Made by a program: the position numbers and the translations under genes. A DNA stretch of 64,000 nt from NCBI GenBank assembly GCA_917880885.1, contig OU862907.1:66893072-66957071 (forward strand), written 5' to 3'. The notes beneath the pieces were generated by a model. The model saw only the letters and a list, made by a program, of their open reading frames with translations, was not told the DNA's origin and did not search any database. This DNA comes from Limnephilus marmoratus (taxonomy: Eukaryota; Arthropoda; Insecta; Trichoptera; Limnephilidae). The number at the start of each line of letters is the position of its first letter. Within the stretch, counting starts at the first letter, position 1. Below, piece by piece: positions 1-12,300 of the stretch.

Positions 1-28
1 ATGATGTGATGGTTAGTTAGTCATTAAG

Positions 29-226
29 TTAAAAGTAAAAAAATAATATTTTCAAATTGCTCATTTTTGCACCCAAGCCACACCTTGTACAGATTGACAC
101 GATAGACTGTATATCTTTCATACTGTTAGAAATCAGCGGCGCGTCATCAGCATACAAGAGGCAACTTTCTTTCAGATTGCTCATTTTTGCACCCAATCCC
201 AATGACTGCATTTTGACGATGATCAC
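29..226 (-). pseudogene. LINE reverse-transcriptase fragment (YADD type)
   Basis: On the minus strand the frame contains [16 protein letters not shown], the RT catalytic block of the same family found at 19.2, 29.8, 58.2 and 61.8 kb. [10 protein letters not shown] occurs twice, showing a short internal duplication. A 60-codon scrap, no flanking domains. Confidence 0.75.
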
Positions 227-236
227 TATGTTTCAG

Positions 237-384
237 GATGAGAAGTCGGAGCAGCCGTACCAGGCTTACAAACCTGTGCAGCGCCACTGGTTTCACTGTA
301 AAGAAGTGGAAGACAAGCAGATCTGGAGTCCCTTCTCTCAGATAGACTCCAATACCCTGGAGGAGGCATACACCAAGAACTCAA
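237..384 (+). CDS. PAPLA1: DDHD gene exon A (start of WWE domain)
   Basis: Acceptor tttcag ends at 236 and donor gtgagt starts at 385. The exon enters in phase 0 and leaves one base for the next codon. It reads [20 protein letters not shown] and on to [11 protein letters not shown]; the [19 protein letters not shown] block is the first tryptophan segment of a WWE domain as found in DDHD2/SEC23IP. The acceptor directly abuts a LINE fragment in the preceding intron. Confidence 0.88.
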
Positions 385-3300
385 GTGAGTACTATTTTAT
401 TTTTTAATTTTTTATGGAGGATTAAATAAAATCTCAAATCATATTATCTAACCAGTTGATTGATTGTATGTTTGTTTAATTAGTCTGATTGTTTGTTTGA
501 TTAATCTGAATGTTGGACTGTTTGTTTATTTGATTAGTCTGATTATTTGACTATTTGATTAGTCTGATTGTTTGGCTGTTTGTTTGTTTGATTAGTCTGA
601 TTATTTGACTTTTCATTTATTTGATTAGTCTGATTTTTTTACTGTTTGATTAGTCTGATTTTTTTACTGTTTGTTTGGTTGTTTGATTAGTCTGATTGTT
701 CAACTATTTGTTTGATCAGCCTGATGATTTTGCTGTTTGATTAGTCTGATTATTTGACTGTTTTTTTTGTTTGTTTGATTAGTATGAATGTTTGACTGTT
801 TGTTTGATCTGTCTGATGATCTGATTGATTGATTAATCTGATTGTTTGACTGTTTGTTTGTTTGTTTGTTTGATTAGTATGATTGTTTGACTGTTTGTTT
901 GATCTGTCTGATGATCTGATTGATTGATTAATCTGATTGTTTGACTGTTTGTTTGTTTGTTTGATTAGTCTGAATGTTGACTTTTTTGTTTGATTAGTCT
1001 GATTGTTCGACTGTTTATTTGTTTGTTTGTTTGATTAGTATGATTGTTTGACTGTTTGTTTGATCTGTCTGATGATCTGATTGATTGATTAATCTGATTG
1101 TTTGACTGTTTGTTTGTTTGTTTGATTAGTCTGAATGTTGACTTTTTTGTTTGATTAGTCTGATTGTTTGACTGTTTATTTGTTTGTTTGTTTGATTAGT
1201 ATGATTGTTTGACTGTTTGTTTGATCTGTCTGATGATCTGACTGATTGATTAGTCTGATTATTTGACTGTTTGTTTGTTTGATTAGTCTGAATGTTTGAA
1301 TTTTTTGTTTGATTAGTCTGATTGTTTGACTGTTTATTTATTTGTTTGATTATTCCTATTGTTTAACTGTTTGTTTATTTGTGTGTTAGCAGGCTCCCCC
1401 GCATTGGATGGACTGATTCCGACGGACGGGGGACGATACGATGTATCTCTGATCAAGAGGGAACGATCGGCTGTCTACTGGATGGAAGACAGTGAGGCCG
1501 TCAGAAGGTAAATACACAAATAAAAATCTTCTTGATCACTCCAGCGCATTGGTGTCCTTCCTCTGCTTCTTCTACCAAACACTGCGGCCAGTGATATGAG
1601 TTTCTCCAAGTTGGAGTCCTCAGTTTGGCAAGCAATGTACGTTGTAGGCAGATAGTTGACAGTGAACACATTTGTGCGTCTGGCTGTCCATGCAATCCTG
1701 AGCATTTTTCTCCAGCACCACATTTGGAGGGTATTTATCTGCTTTCTTTCATGGTAAAGTGTCCATGTTTCCACACCGTATAGAAATATGGGGAAAATCA
1801 ATGCCCAGACGAGTCTCATTTTGGTGGTCTTCTTTATGCCTCTGTCACTCCATGTTTTTTGCATTGTACTTGTTGCATTCCAAACTGTTTTTAAATTACT
1901 TAATTAGCTTCAGATGCACTTGGAAATGCACTGTAAATTAGACAATATATCGAAACGAAAATGGTGTATTTTTTTTACATTAACTCCACACAGGAGGCCC
2001 TGAGGAAAATAATTTCCCTCAGGGCCTATGTCATCTGGGATGCTGTGTGGAGGGTCTTTTTGAGGAGAGGAAGGAATGAACATTGGTCTTGAAGAGACCC
2101 ATGTTGTAGGAGGGAGGAAACACAGAGGTCGGCAAATCGTTCCACAGCCGAGCCGTTCAACTCAAGAACGAGTCGTAGAAACCACCCGTTCTCATGTGAC
2201 TAATGTCAACCGTGTACAAATGTTTCCCGACAATGCACCGGTGCCGAGGGGATCAATGACGCTAATTCCTCGAAGCATCTTCCATTGTAATACCGGTAGA
2301 ACAAGGACAGCATTCCCACCTGACGCCCATGCTCTAAAGATTGCAATCCGTCTGTTAAGATGGGAGAATCTATCAAACGGACCGCCAACGAGAGTCAAGG
2401 TTTTTTTTAAGGTATTTTGGAGCTACAGACCAGAGGTGGCTGCCAAATTCAACCGTGGGGCGCACTTGCGATTTGTACAGGGTTAGCAGTTGTGTACTAT
2501 CTGCAGTATCTGCGGGCCCTGTACAGTACGCCCAGTTTCTGAGAGGCTAACTTAACTCTGGTTTCGATGGAGCCTACAGAGGTTGCGATAATTGGGGGTT
2601 TCCATAAATACCAAAGCGAAATAGCTACTTATTTTTATTTTTTTTTTTTTTTTACATGAGCTCCACACAAGAGGTCCTGAGGAAAATAATTTCCCTCAGG
2701 GCCTATGTCATCTTTGAGGATGCTATGTGGAGGTTTTTTTTAAAGAAAGGAAGGAGATGAGAGTTCTGGGAAGGAAAAGGGTTTAAGAGGTGGGTAGGAA
2801 TCTAGGGTTTAGTGTGTCCTGGTCATCCATAACGCATCCGTAGGCGTGACAAATAAATTTTATTTGATTAATTTGTGTATTTCACAATTTATTCATTTAA
2901 AATAATATGAGGCACATTTGCGGAACGTTCCAGAGTGGAAGATACTCTCAGTATCGCCCTGGTGCAAGACCACCATTCAGAATTGAAACGTTGCCTGAAA
3001 TGGCTTTAGCAGTGTTTGGTGACCAGATCTGAATAGCCAGGTACTTCCCCACCGTCCTCTTCCCTACCTCCCCTTCCCTCCCCACTACCTTCAGCCTCAC
3101 AACATGTCCCATTTTGGGGATGCCATAGTCTCACTGGCTCCAGACGGAAGCAGTTGGGACTCTTGTGCGGTATTCATGTAAAAACAAAATAAATTCTGGC
3201 TCCCGGGGCGGCGGTAACAATCTTCAATAGTAATAATAATACTTGTTTTTTTTTTTACAGCGCCATTTTCGTTAAACAAGACTTAACGAAATTATTTATG

Positions 3301-6300
3301 TTGTTGAATGACAGATGGCGTACGTCCGCCTTATCGAACTATCATCCACACATGCGCAAGACATTCACGAGAAGCGTTGCATCATGTTATTATTTCATTC
3401 GGCATCATGTTCTCGCATGGGCAAACCATCGAGCTTATTCGTGTTGGCTAAAGACGGACTGACAAAAAATATTGTACACTCAATTGCTCTTCAAAATTCA
3501 TATTGATTTTCTTTATTTCATTTTCCTACTTTAGTTGGTATTTTTTGTTTTTATCGGTGGTCATCGTCCATAAAATTTTCATTCCTCTTTCTGTCATAAA
3601 TCCCATCCCCACACACTTACAATACATTCGTTATTTTTTTTATTTAAAACCAAAATATTCACTAGAAATAATTTATATGACAGAACAACGTTTGCCGGGT
3701 CAGTCAGTGTATGTGTATAAGTAATGTAATAAAAAAATCAATGTATTGAAATGCAAGGTGTATGTTGTGCATTGCAGATGTAGCTGGTTCTACAAGGGTA
3801 CAAATGACACGCGCTACATCCCCTACACAGAAGATGTGGCGGACACTCTGGAGGTAAACTTACTTCTTTCATAATATTAGGTCCTTACATATGAAATTGG
3901 CGTTTTGAATGGGAGGAACATAAAGTCGATTTTTAAAAAATTTAATATATTTATTTAATCAAAGTATGTACCATTGCTATCTATGCACTTTTGCCATCTC
4001 GTAGGTAGTACATCGATCCCTTTACTAAAAAAACCATTCGGACGGGAATCAATAAAATCTTTGAAGGCGGTTTGGACTGCCCCATCGGAGTTGAATTTTT
4101 TCCCTTGCGAGAAGTTATCCAAATTTCGAAAAATATGGTAATCTGTTGGGGCAAGGTCTGGAGAGTACAGTGGATGTCTTAGACATTCCAATTGAAGCTC
4201 CTCTAATTTGGTAGCCGTCTGTTGTGCAGTGTGTGATCTAGCGGTCAACGTGCGTTTGTTGATTTGCTTCACTCAATTCGTGAGGTACCCACCTTTCAAG
4301 CTTTTTCACCTTCCCAATTTGCTTCAAGTGGATTAAAACAGTTTTATCACCAACACCGCAGCCTGCAGCTAACTCGGACGTGGTTTGCGATGGATCCGCT
4401 TCCACAATAGCCTTCAATTCTTCATTATCAACTTTGGTCTCCGGCCGTCCACGAGGCTTGTTCTGCAGGTCGAAATTTCCAGAACGAAAACGTTGGAACC
4501 AAAAACGCACTGTGTTTTCTTTTGCGGCACCGTCGCCATACACATTGTTCCGGACGGGACGATGTGGAAAAGACGATTCCCTTCAGGACGTCTTCTTCCT
4601 CTAATTTAAAATACGCTACATTTTTTGCAAACGAAGACGAGGACGAGTTCCCTCACAGGCCGTCCTCGTCTTCTCAAATAACTTAGAATTAAGAACTGAG
4701 AACGAAGGCGATATTAGGTTTTTTATATACTACAATGTACAATTTCTATTTAATAAAGATAAGTTTAATAAAACGGACCCTCTAGAGAGGTCGACGGCGT
4801 GAGCGGGCTTTTTCTTTGGCGCTCCCGCTTTCGATCTCTCCGCACGCCACTGGTGTCCACCCCGAGGGGCAAAAGCTACCCGCGGGGGAGGGGCGGGCCC
4901 CGCTTCCCTACCCTTCCCCGCGCCTACCCTCCGGGCGGACCAATAGGAACGCTTCATCCGGCGGATTAAGTAATTTGGCCGCTTAATACAAAGAGAGTTT
5001 TTTGCGTTTGATTAAATTATGAGAGTTCGGTCTAATCTATCACCAAATAAATGATATGGATAGATAGACCGGACTCTCCTTTATGTAAACTTCTATAATC
5101 CATTCATGTACACTTAGAAATAAGAGAGTTATTTAAGTTTCCCCCGAATAATGTGGGTTCGGGGGGCCCACCAAATGCTGTATAAACCAATGTAATAAAT
5201 CAAATAAATTAGCGGGAAAGGGGTCATGGGGGTCAGACAGAAGGGAAGGATAAGGAGAAGAGCTGAGACAATAGCCAACTCTGCTGTGTGGAACACAGCA
5301 GAGGTTACGACCCGCCAAAACTCGGACCGCCGAAAGTGGGCAAGAATTGGGCTCCGCCCCCGCCGGTGGCAAGAGTGGCGGGTCTGGCTATAAATAGAGT
5401 GGTACCCCGGGAACATTACGCATTCATACAACTCGATCTGGTACCGTCTCAAGCACTTCTTCGCCTCTCCTTCCTGGCCTCGGACCTCTCCCGGACTTGA
5501 CCTGAAACTTGGAGTTTTCATTTCTGCCTTCCTGGGACCCAGCTTCTTCCCATTGAGGGCCACCACTCCGGTGAATGGACGAACATCTTGGCGGCTACCC
5601 AGGACTGACCGGCGCCCCCTATCTACAGTCTATGTGAGTGGCGGACACGTCCCTCACACACATCATTAATCCTTCGAGCCGTTTCTGCAGTACTGGTGCC
5701 ACGGTGGAACTCGTACTCGTAAATAAAGCGATATTTCAAGTTTTCCATTTTGTAAACTAAGTGACGCAAAGAAAAAAAACAATTAAGGAAAAAACAAATG
5801 AATTATAATTTTCGAAACACAAATACATGAGTAAATAGCTCTATAAATTTGAATTTGGAATTCCTAACCAAAGAGAAGATATTTGAGATCAAAGTTACCA
5901 GTACGGCAAAACGCCAATTTCATATGTAAGGACCTAATATTATACTAATTATAAATATTACCACTTATCTTCCATCTTGAGTTTATTAACACTGGAAAAC
6001 TTCAGTCTTAAGTTACGAAATATTTCATCACTGGAAATATTCAGTCTTAATTTGTAAACCATTAATGAACTTCAGTATGAAGTTATAAGCCAAAAAAAAA
6101 ACTTCAGTCTAATTTTATAAACCACCGATAACTTTAGTAAAAAAACTTAACCTTTAACTGGTGACAAGCGGTCTCACAGGCCGCGCAGCGTCAGTGAAAC
6201 GTCATTTCACCCCCTTCCCCGCGCTTGCTTTGTTCCAACGCCTGAGTAGCTTCGATTTTAGTTGCGTTCACGCTGTAGAGAAGGATAGTCGCATCGCGCA

Positions 6301-9300
6301 GTCCCAAATCGGTAAGTTACATCTGAGGGAACGGTCCGTATCGGTAGAGACGGGGCGAGAGAAATGAAAGGCGTCAGTCGATGTATGAGTCAGTCTTTAT
6401 TGAAGCTACGTAGCGAGGGTCGAAGCGGAGCGGAGTGACAGTGGTGCCGTGAGTGTTGCTGCTACGTGATGATGTGAAGGTGAAGGTCAGGAGACTACGG
6501 CGGTGAAGATCACAGGTCTTCAGGGAGCCGGCGCGTCGCCCTACACCATGGTGGTGTAGAAGTGACCTTGATCCAGGCGGTCGACCATCGTCGCGTTGAC
6601 GAGGTATGGCGGCTGTATGTTCAGTGGGTCGGAGCACGCACGTGACGCAGGAAGAAACCTTGAGAGGCGGTGGCGGTTGCAGGATGCAGGTTGCTGCTCA
6701 TTGCAGGATGCTGGCTTGTTGCCTGACATCTCATGTCGAGATGATAGTTGGAGATGGTTGCTGATGATAGTTGGAGATGGTTGCTGCTCGTTGCAGGATT
6801 GCTGGCGCGTTGCCTGACATCTCATGTCGAGATGGTAGTTGGAGATGGAGTCCTCGAAGGTGTTATGAAGATGTTCCTGAAGTCACACTGGATATGTGTT
6901 GTTCACTGCTGGCTACGCGAGGCCCTTGCCCCGCGCAGGCAGGTAGAGAGTTACTACACTGCACTTATTGTATCACTGCCCGATGTGTTTGTGAGTCGAC
7001 CAATGAATGAATACACTAGACTTGAGACTGAGCTGCATGCGGCTCGCGCTTGTTTATATACTCTGCCGGCCGGGCAAGTAGTTTCGATGACGGTAGATAA
7101 CGCCGGGTGAACTCACGCAAAGCCGAGATATCGCTCGAACATTCTGCGGGCACTTGTTTGGTACAGCCAGACGTTCTAGCTCTTTCGTGTAGGTGGCGGA
7201 TTATTTACGAGGCGGCCGTTGGTACCACGCTGAATGTAGGTAGATGTATCGGCCGTAGGTATGCCGTAGTATGTGCTTCCAGCGAATTCCGTGGAAGTCA
7301 GTGGCGCTGCGGTAGATTTTGCAGAGCGGGTTAAGTGGCCGCTACACATTAATGTAAAGTTCGGCAGCGGTCTCTCAGACCTTACGTCACCAGTTACGTA
7401 ACTTTTTATGCGTGCGTATTTTGGGTTCTGATTTGCCACCTGATCCACAAAACTCAATGACGGGTCAAAAATACGAAAAACCTGTGCTAGTTGTCCTACG
7501 AAGTTGAATCGCAAATCGAATTACCAGTGTAAAAAACATGTGTGCTTGCAATGTGCCAAACAATTATGCCCTGACTGCCAATAAAAATAACCAAAGTTTG
7601 ACCATTGCCAGTTTTCTAAAATGATTTTTTTTTTTTTTTTTACATTAACTCCACACAGGAGGCCCTGAGGAAAATAATTTCCCTCAGGGCCTATGTCATC
7701 TGGGATGCTGTGTGGAGGGTCTTTTTGAGGAGAGGAAGGAATGAACATTGGTCTTGAAGAGACCCATGTTGTAGGAAGGAGGAAACACAGAGGCCGGCGA
7801 ATCATTCCACAGCCGAGCTGTTGAACACAAGAACGAGTCGAAGAAACGACCCGTTCTCATGTGACAAATGTCAACTGTGTACAAATGTTGGGCACGCGTT
7901 TGGCGTGTTTCCCGACTATGCACCGGTGCCGAAGGGATCAATGATGCTAGTTTCCGGAGCATCTTCCATTGTAATACCGGTAGAACAAGGATAGCATTCC
8001 CACCCGACGCCTGTGCTCTAAAGATTGCAATCCGTCTGTTAAGATGGGAGAATCTATCAAACGGACCGCCTGTTTCTGCCCAGAGTCGAGGGTATTTTTC
8101 AGGTATTTTGGAGTTCCAGACCAGAGGTGGCTGCCAAATTCAACCGTGGGGCGCACTTGTGATTTGTACAGGGTTATTAGCAGTTGTGTACTATTAAAGT
8201 ATCTGCGGGCCCTGTACAGTACGCCCAGTTTTTGGGAGGCTAACTTTACTCTGATACATGATTAGAGCATTATTTTTTTTTGTTTATTGGTTAGTATCTT
8301 AACTGTAAGGAAAATAAGTATTTTTGTTATAATATGTTGATATAATTTTTTTTGTTTGTGATTACTGATCTCATCTCTAGTTTTTTTGATTTTAGTTACT
8401 AAATACTTTGTTATGACAATTTCTTCATTAAAAATTACATTTAGAGTTTATTGATTAGTTTTATTTTATAGTTTTATATGTTACTAGCAGACCCGGCCAC
8501 ACGTTGCTGTGGCTAACGAAACACAACGTCATTACCCAATCTTTATAAAATCCACACCACCCGCTTGCCAGCTGCCCGCTGCCCGCTACCTGAATTGAAT
8601 ATTTGAATTTATCGGCTTTTCTCTACTATAATAAGCATGTATTATACATATAAACTAATTAACTCGCCACTAATTATACAATGCTTGCAATGCAACACTG
8701 GATATTTGAAAAGGGAAAATCAAATACCTACTTACTCTAGGACATCTATTTTCCAATTTCTTCCGTAGAACGAATTTCAAAAGTGACTATAGTACGGCCC
8801 GCCAGCCGTTTTAAATCGCACAAAAGTATGTTTTCTTTGAATTTCTCGGCTTTTCTCTAAAATAATTTGCATGTATTATACATATAAACATTCCTCTTCA
8901 ATCACTCTATCTATTGGTGAAAACCGTATGAAAATTCGTTGCATAGTTTAAAAGATTAACGCGCACATACATTTTGGGCGACTTCATTTTATACTATGTA
9001 ATGATAATGATGATTAACCCCTCAGAAAATCGCCAATATGCACTTTTAATGTCTTTAACGAAATGACATTTTACGAAAACTTTGTATTATTACCACTTCA
9101 CAATTAAAGCTCTATAAATGAAACATTTCTGAACATAGTCGAATAGTAAAAACTGTTTTAGACAGGTTACAAATAAGCTTTCGAATTATTGTATTACAAA
9201 TAAATATTAATATTTGTAAATATTAAAATTTAGAATGCAAACATTAAAAAAATGTGAAAATGAATCACGTGATGTTTTTAGGTGCAAACGGTACTAAAAT

Positions 9301-12300
9301 CACAGATTATGTAAACAACAATACTTATTCTATTGTATAAATGTGTAATAAACACTTTTGTCACCTCACTTTTTTATCATTTCATATAAAAATATTTAAT
9401 AAAAATTAACAATGTGGGGCGCCCGTAGGAAATTTGGCGGGATAAATTGTGTGTCAGACTGCGCGTCTGACAGAATGTTCTTTTTATCTATTTCTATGGA
9501 CAACTTGAATAGAGATGTGCAGCATGATTCACTATCGACCTTTCACTTTTTATTTTACGGATGTAACTAAAACAATAATGGAGTTATAACGGTTTCTATG
9601 GAGACACACGCGCTGATGTGTAAACACGCTTATTGTACTTGACTGCTGTCGTATTTTTAACGCATATATCTGCTTACGTTGCGGAGAGGTTAAACTGTTT
9701 TTAATGACTGCTGTCAGCAGCATTACCTAATTTCTATGCTGTAGACCGGATAAGGCAGCGGCCTCTCAGGCCGTTCGTAACCAGTTACGTTACACAAAAA
9801 CCATGTCACCAGTCAAAGGTTACTAAAAAACTTTATCATTAGTTATAAACTACACATTATTTTATAAAGTTTTAAACTACACATATACGGACATTCAGTC
9901 TTAAGTTTTAAACTGCTAAAAAACTTCAGTCTTAAGTTACCAAACCATTAAAAAAACCACAGTATTTAGCATATTTGTCTGTTTGCAGGAAGAGTACCGT
10001 CATGGAGTGATCACTTCAGTTTGGAACAGGAAGGTGGCGCTACCTAGCGGAGAGAGTGTGGTGCTGCACAGCGCAGCAGTCATGGTTCACTTCCTGAGAC
10101 AGTCCAGTCCTGATGCCTGGGGCAGTACACCGGTAAACATACACTGCTTCACTAAACACATCTTCTCCTCTTCTTCCCCTTATCACATTCGGGACTTTCG
10201 GTATAATAACCTCATCCCATATTCTTCCCCTTTTCCTATTTGTTACTTTCGGTATAGTCACTTAACCTCATCTAATCCCATATTCTTTCCTTTTCCTATT
10301 TGTTACTTTCGGTATAGTCACTTAACCTCATTGAATCCCATATTCTTTCCTTTTCCTATTTGTTACTTTCGGTATAGTCACTCAACCTCATCTAATCCCA
10401 TATTCTTTCCTTTTCCTATTTGTTACTTTCGGTATAGTCACTCAACCTCATCTAATCCTATATTCTTTCCTTTTCCTATTTGTTACTTTCGGTATAGTCA
10501 CTCAACCTCATTTAATCCTATATTCTTTCCTTTTCCTATTTGTTACTTTCGGTATAGTCACTTAACCTCATCTAATCCCATATTCGTCCCCTTTTCCTAT
10601 TTGTTATTTTCGGCATACTCCCTTAACCTCATCGAATCCCATATTCTTCCCCTTTTCCTATTTGTTACTTTCGGTATAGTCACTTAACCTCATTGAATCC
10701 CATATTCTTCCCCTTTTCCTATTTGTTACTTTCGGTATAGTCACTTAACCTCATTGAATCCCATATTCTTCCCCTTTTCCTATTTGTTACTTTCGGTATA
10801 GTCACTTAACCTCATTGAATCCCATATTCTTTCCTTTTCCTATTTGTTACTTTCGGTATAGTCACTTAACCTCATTGAATCCCATATTCTTTCCTTTTCC
10901 TATTTGTTACTTTCGGTATAGTCACTCAACCTCATCTAATCCCATATTCTTTCCTTTTCCTATTTGTTACTTTCGGTATAGTCACTCAACCTCATCTAAT
11001 CCTATATTCTTTCCTTTTCCTATTTGTTACTTTCGGTATAGTCACTTAACCTCATCTAATCCCATATTCGTCCCCTTTTCCTATTTGTTATTTTCGGCAT
11101 ACTCCCTTAACCTCATCGAATCCCATATTCTTCCCCTTTTCCTATTTGTTACTTTCGGTATAGTCACTTAACCTCATCTAATCTCGTATTCGTCTCCTTT
11201 TTCATTTGTTACTTTCGGTATAGTCACTTAACCTCATCGAATCCCGTATCCGTTCCCTTTTCCTACTTGTTACTTTCGGTATAGTCACTTAACCTCATCT
11301 AATCCCATATTCGTCCCCTTTTCCTGTTTGTTATTTTCGGTATAGTCCCTTAACCTCGTCTAATCCCATATTCTTCCCCTTTTCCTATTTGTTACTTTCG
11401 TTATAGTCCCTTAACTTCGTCTAATCACATATTCGTCCCCTTTTCCTATTTGTTACTTTCGGTATAGTTACTTAACCTCATCTAATCCCGTATTCAACCC
11501 GTTTTCCTATTTACTTTCGGTATAGTCACTTAACCTTGTCTAATCCCATATTCGTCCCCTTTTCCTATTTGTTACTTTCGATATTGTAACTTAACCTCAC
11601 ATATACTAACTCCTACTATAACCTTAACATTTTCCTATTTGTCCTGCTACTAGGTTAATATCAGCTATTTAGTGCATTTAAAAATACGCTAAAAGAAGTT
11701 TTTTTAACTCCCATTTTGCTGAAAAAAATCAAAATGAACAGATTGAATTAAAAAAAAAAAAAATTCATTGTGTACGTGTAATGTAATGTATTGTACACAA
11801 TTTTTCTGCTTAAACCACTAGTTTCTGGGCGCTGTGTATCACTTATTCTTTGCTTTATTTGCATGGTAGCGAAAAATTGCTTGAAAAATTTTTTTATGTA
11901 TCGCTTTTTACGCTTGTGTTGTATTTTTTTTGATTTTATTCACTGTTGTGCAATTTTTCATCTTATTTTTTTATGATTATTTAATTCTTAACAGTTTTAT
12001 AACAAACAACATGACTTAATAGAGAATATGGCTACTACCCGCGGCCCTATCTTACCGACTTTCTTTTGGATATGTTCGGTGTGAACCTTCTAAGGGTCAG
12101 AAGGGATGTGCTCATTGTAACACATTTTTAAAAAGTGATTTGTGGATGGTTTGAAAACTCTACTATCATAGAGAGCATTAGTTTCTGTGTTCCCGATGGT
12201 TATCTCTGTCACCGACAGCATAGGCTGTTTTATCTCCCGGCGTGCAGAACTAACTGATTGCCAATGGTCATGCCAGTGGGGAGAGCTGTCTTGTTGTTAA

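Larger units (their letters stand above)
3877..5937 (-). mobile_element. Mariner-type element, 2061 bp, internally deleted and carrying a nested insert
   Basis: Terminal inverted repeats of about 28 bp: TTAGGTCCTTACATATGAAA at 3877 and its reverse complement ending at 5937, extending inward through TTGGCGTTTTG. Each end is flanked by TA (3875-3876 and 5938-5939), the mariner target duplication. Transposase remnants lie on the minus strand; an unrelated insert of about 1.1 kb splits the N-terminal codons from the rest. Confidence 0.93.
6148..9820. mobile_element. TIR-bounded nest (AACCTTTRACTGGTGAC ends)
   Basis: AACCTTTAACTGGTGAC at 6148-6164 faces GTCACCAGTCAAAGGTT at 9804-9820 (16 of 17 matching). 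A related inward end with GCGGTCTCTCAGACC plus CACCAGTTACGTAAC is at 7352-7398, and another with GCGGCCTCTCAGGCC plus AACCAGTTACGTTAC at 9752-9795. This suggests a small element (6154-7398) and/or a larger one, both non-coding, with later insertions inside. Confidence 0.55.

Noticed and set aside
6748..7110. 120-codon ORF
   Set aside because: Spans a tandem duplication within an LTR-like unit; no homology recognised.
9983..10687. 234-codon open frame on + strand
   Set aside because: Only the first 50 codons are exon D; the rest translates the 60-bp minisatellite.
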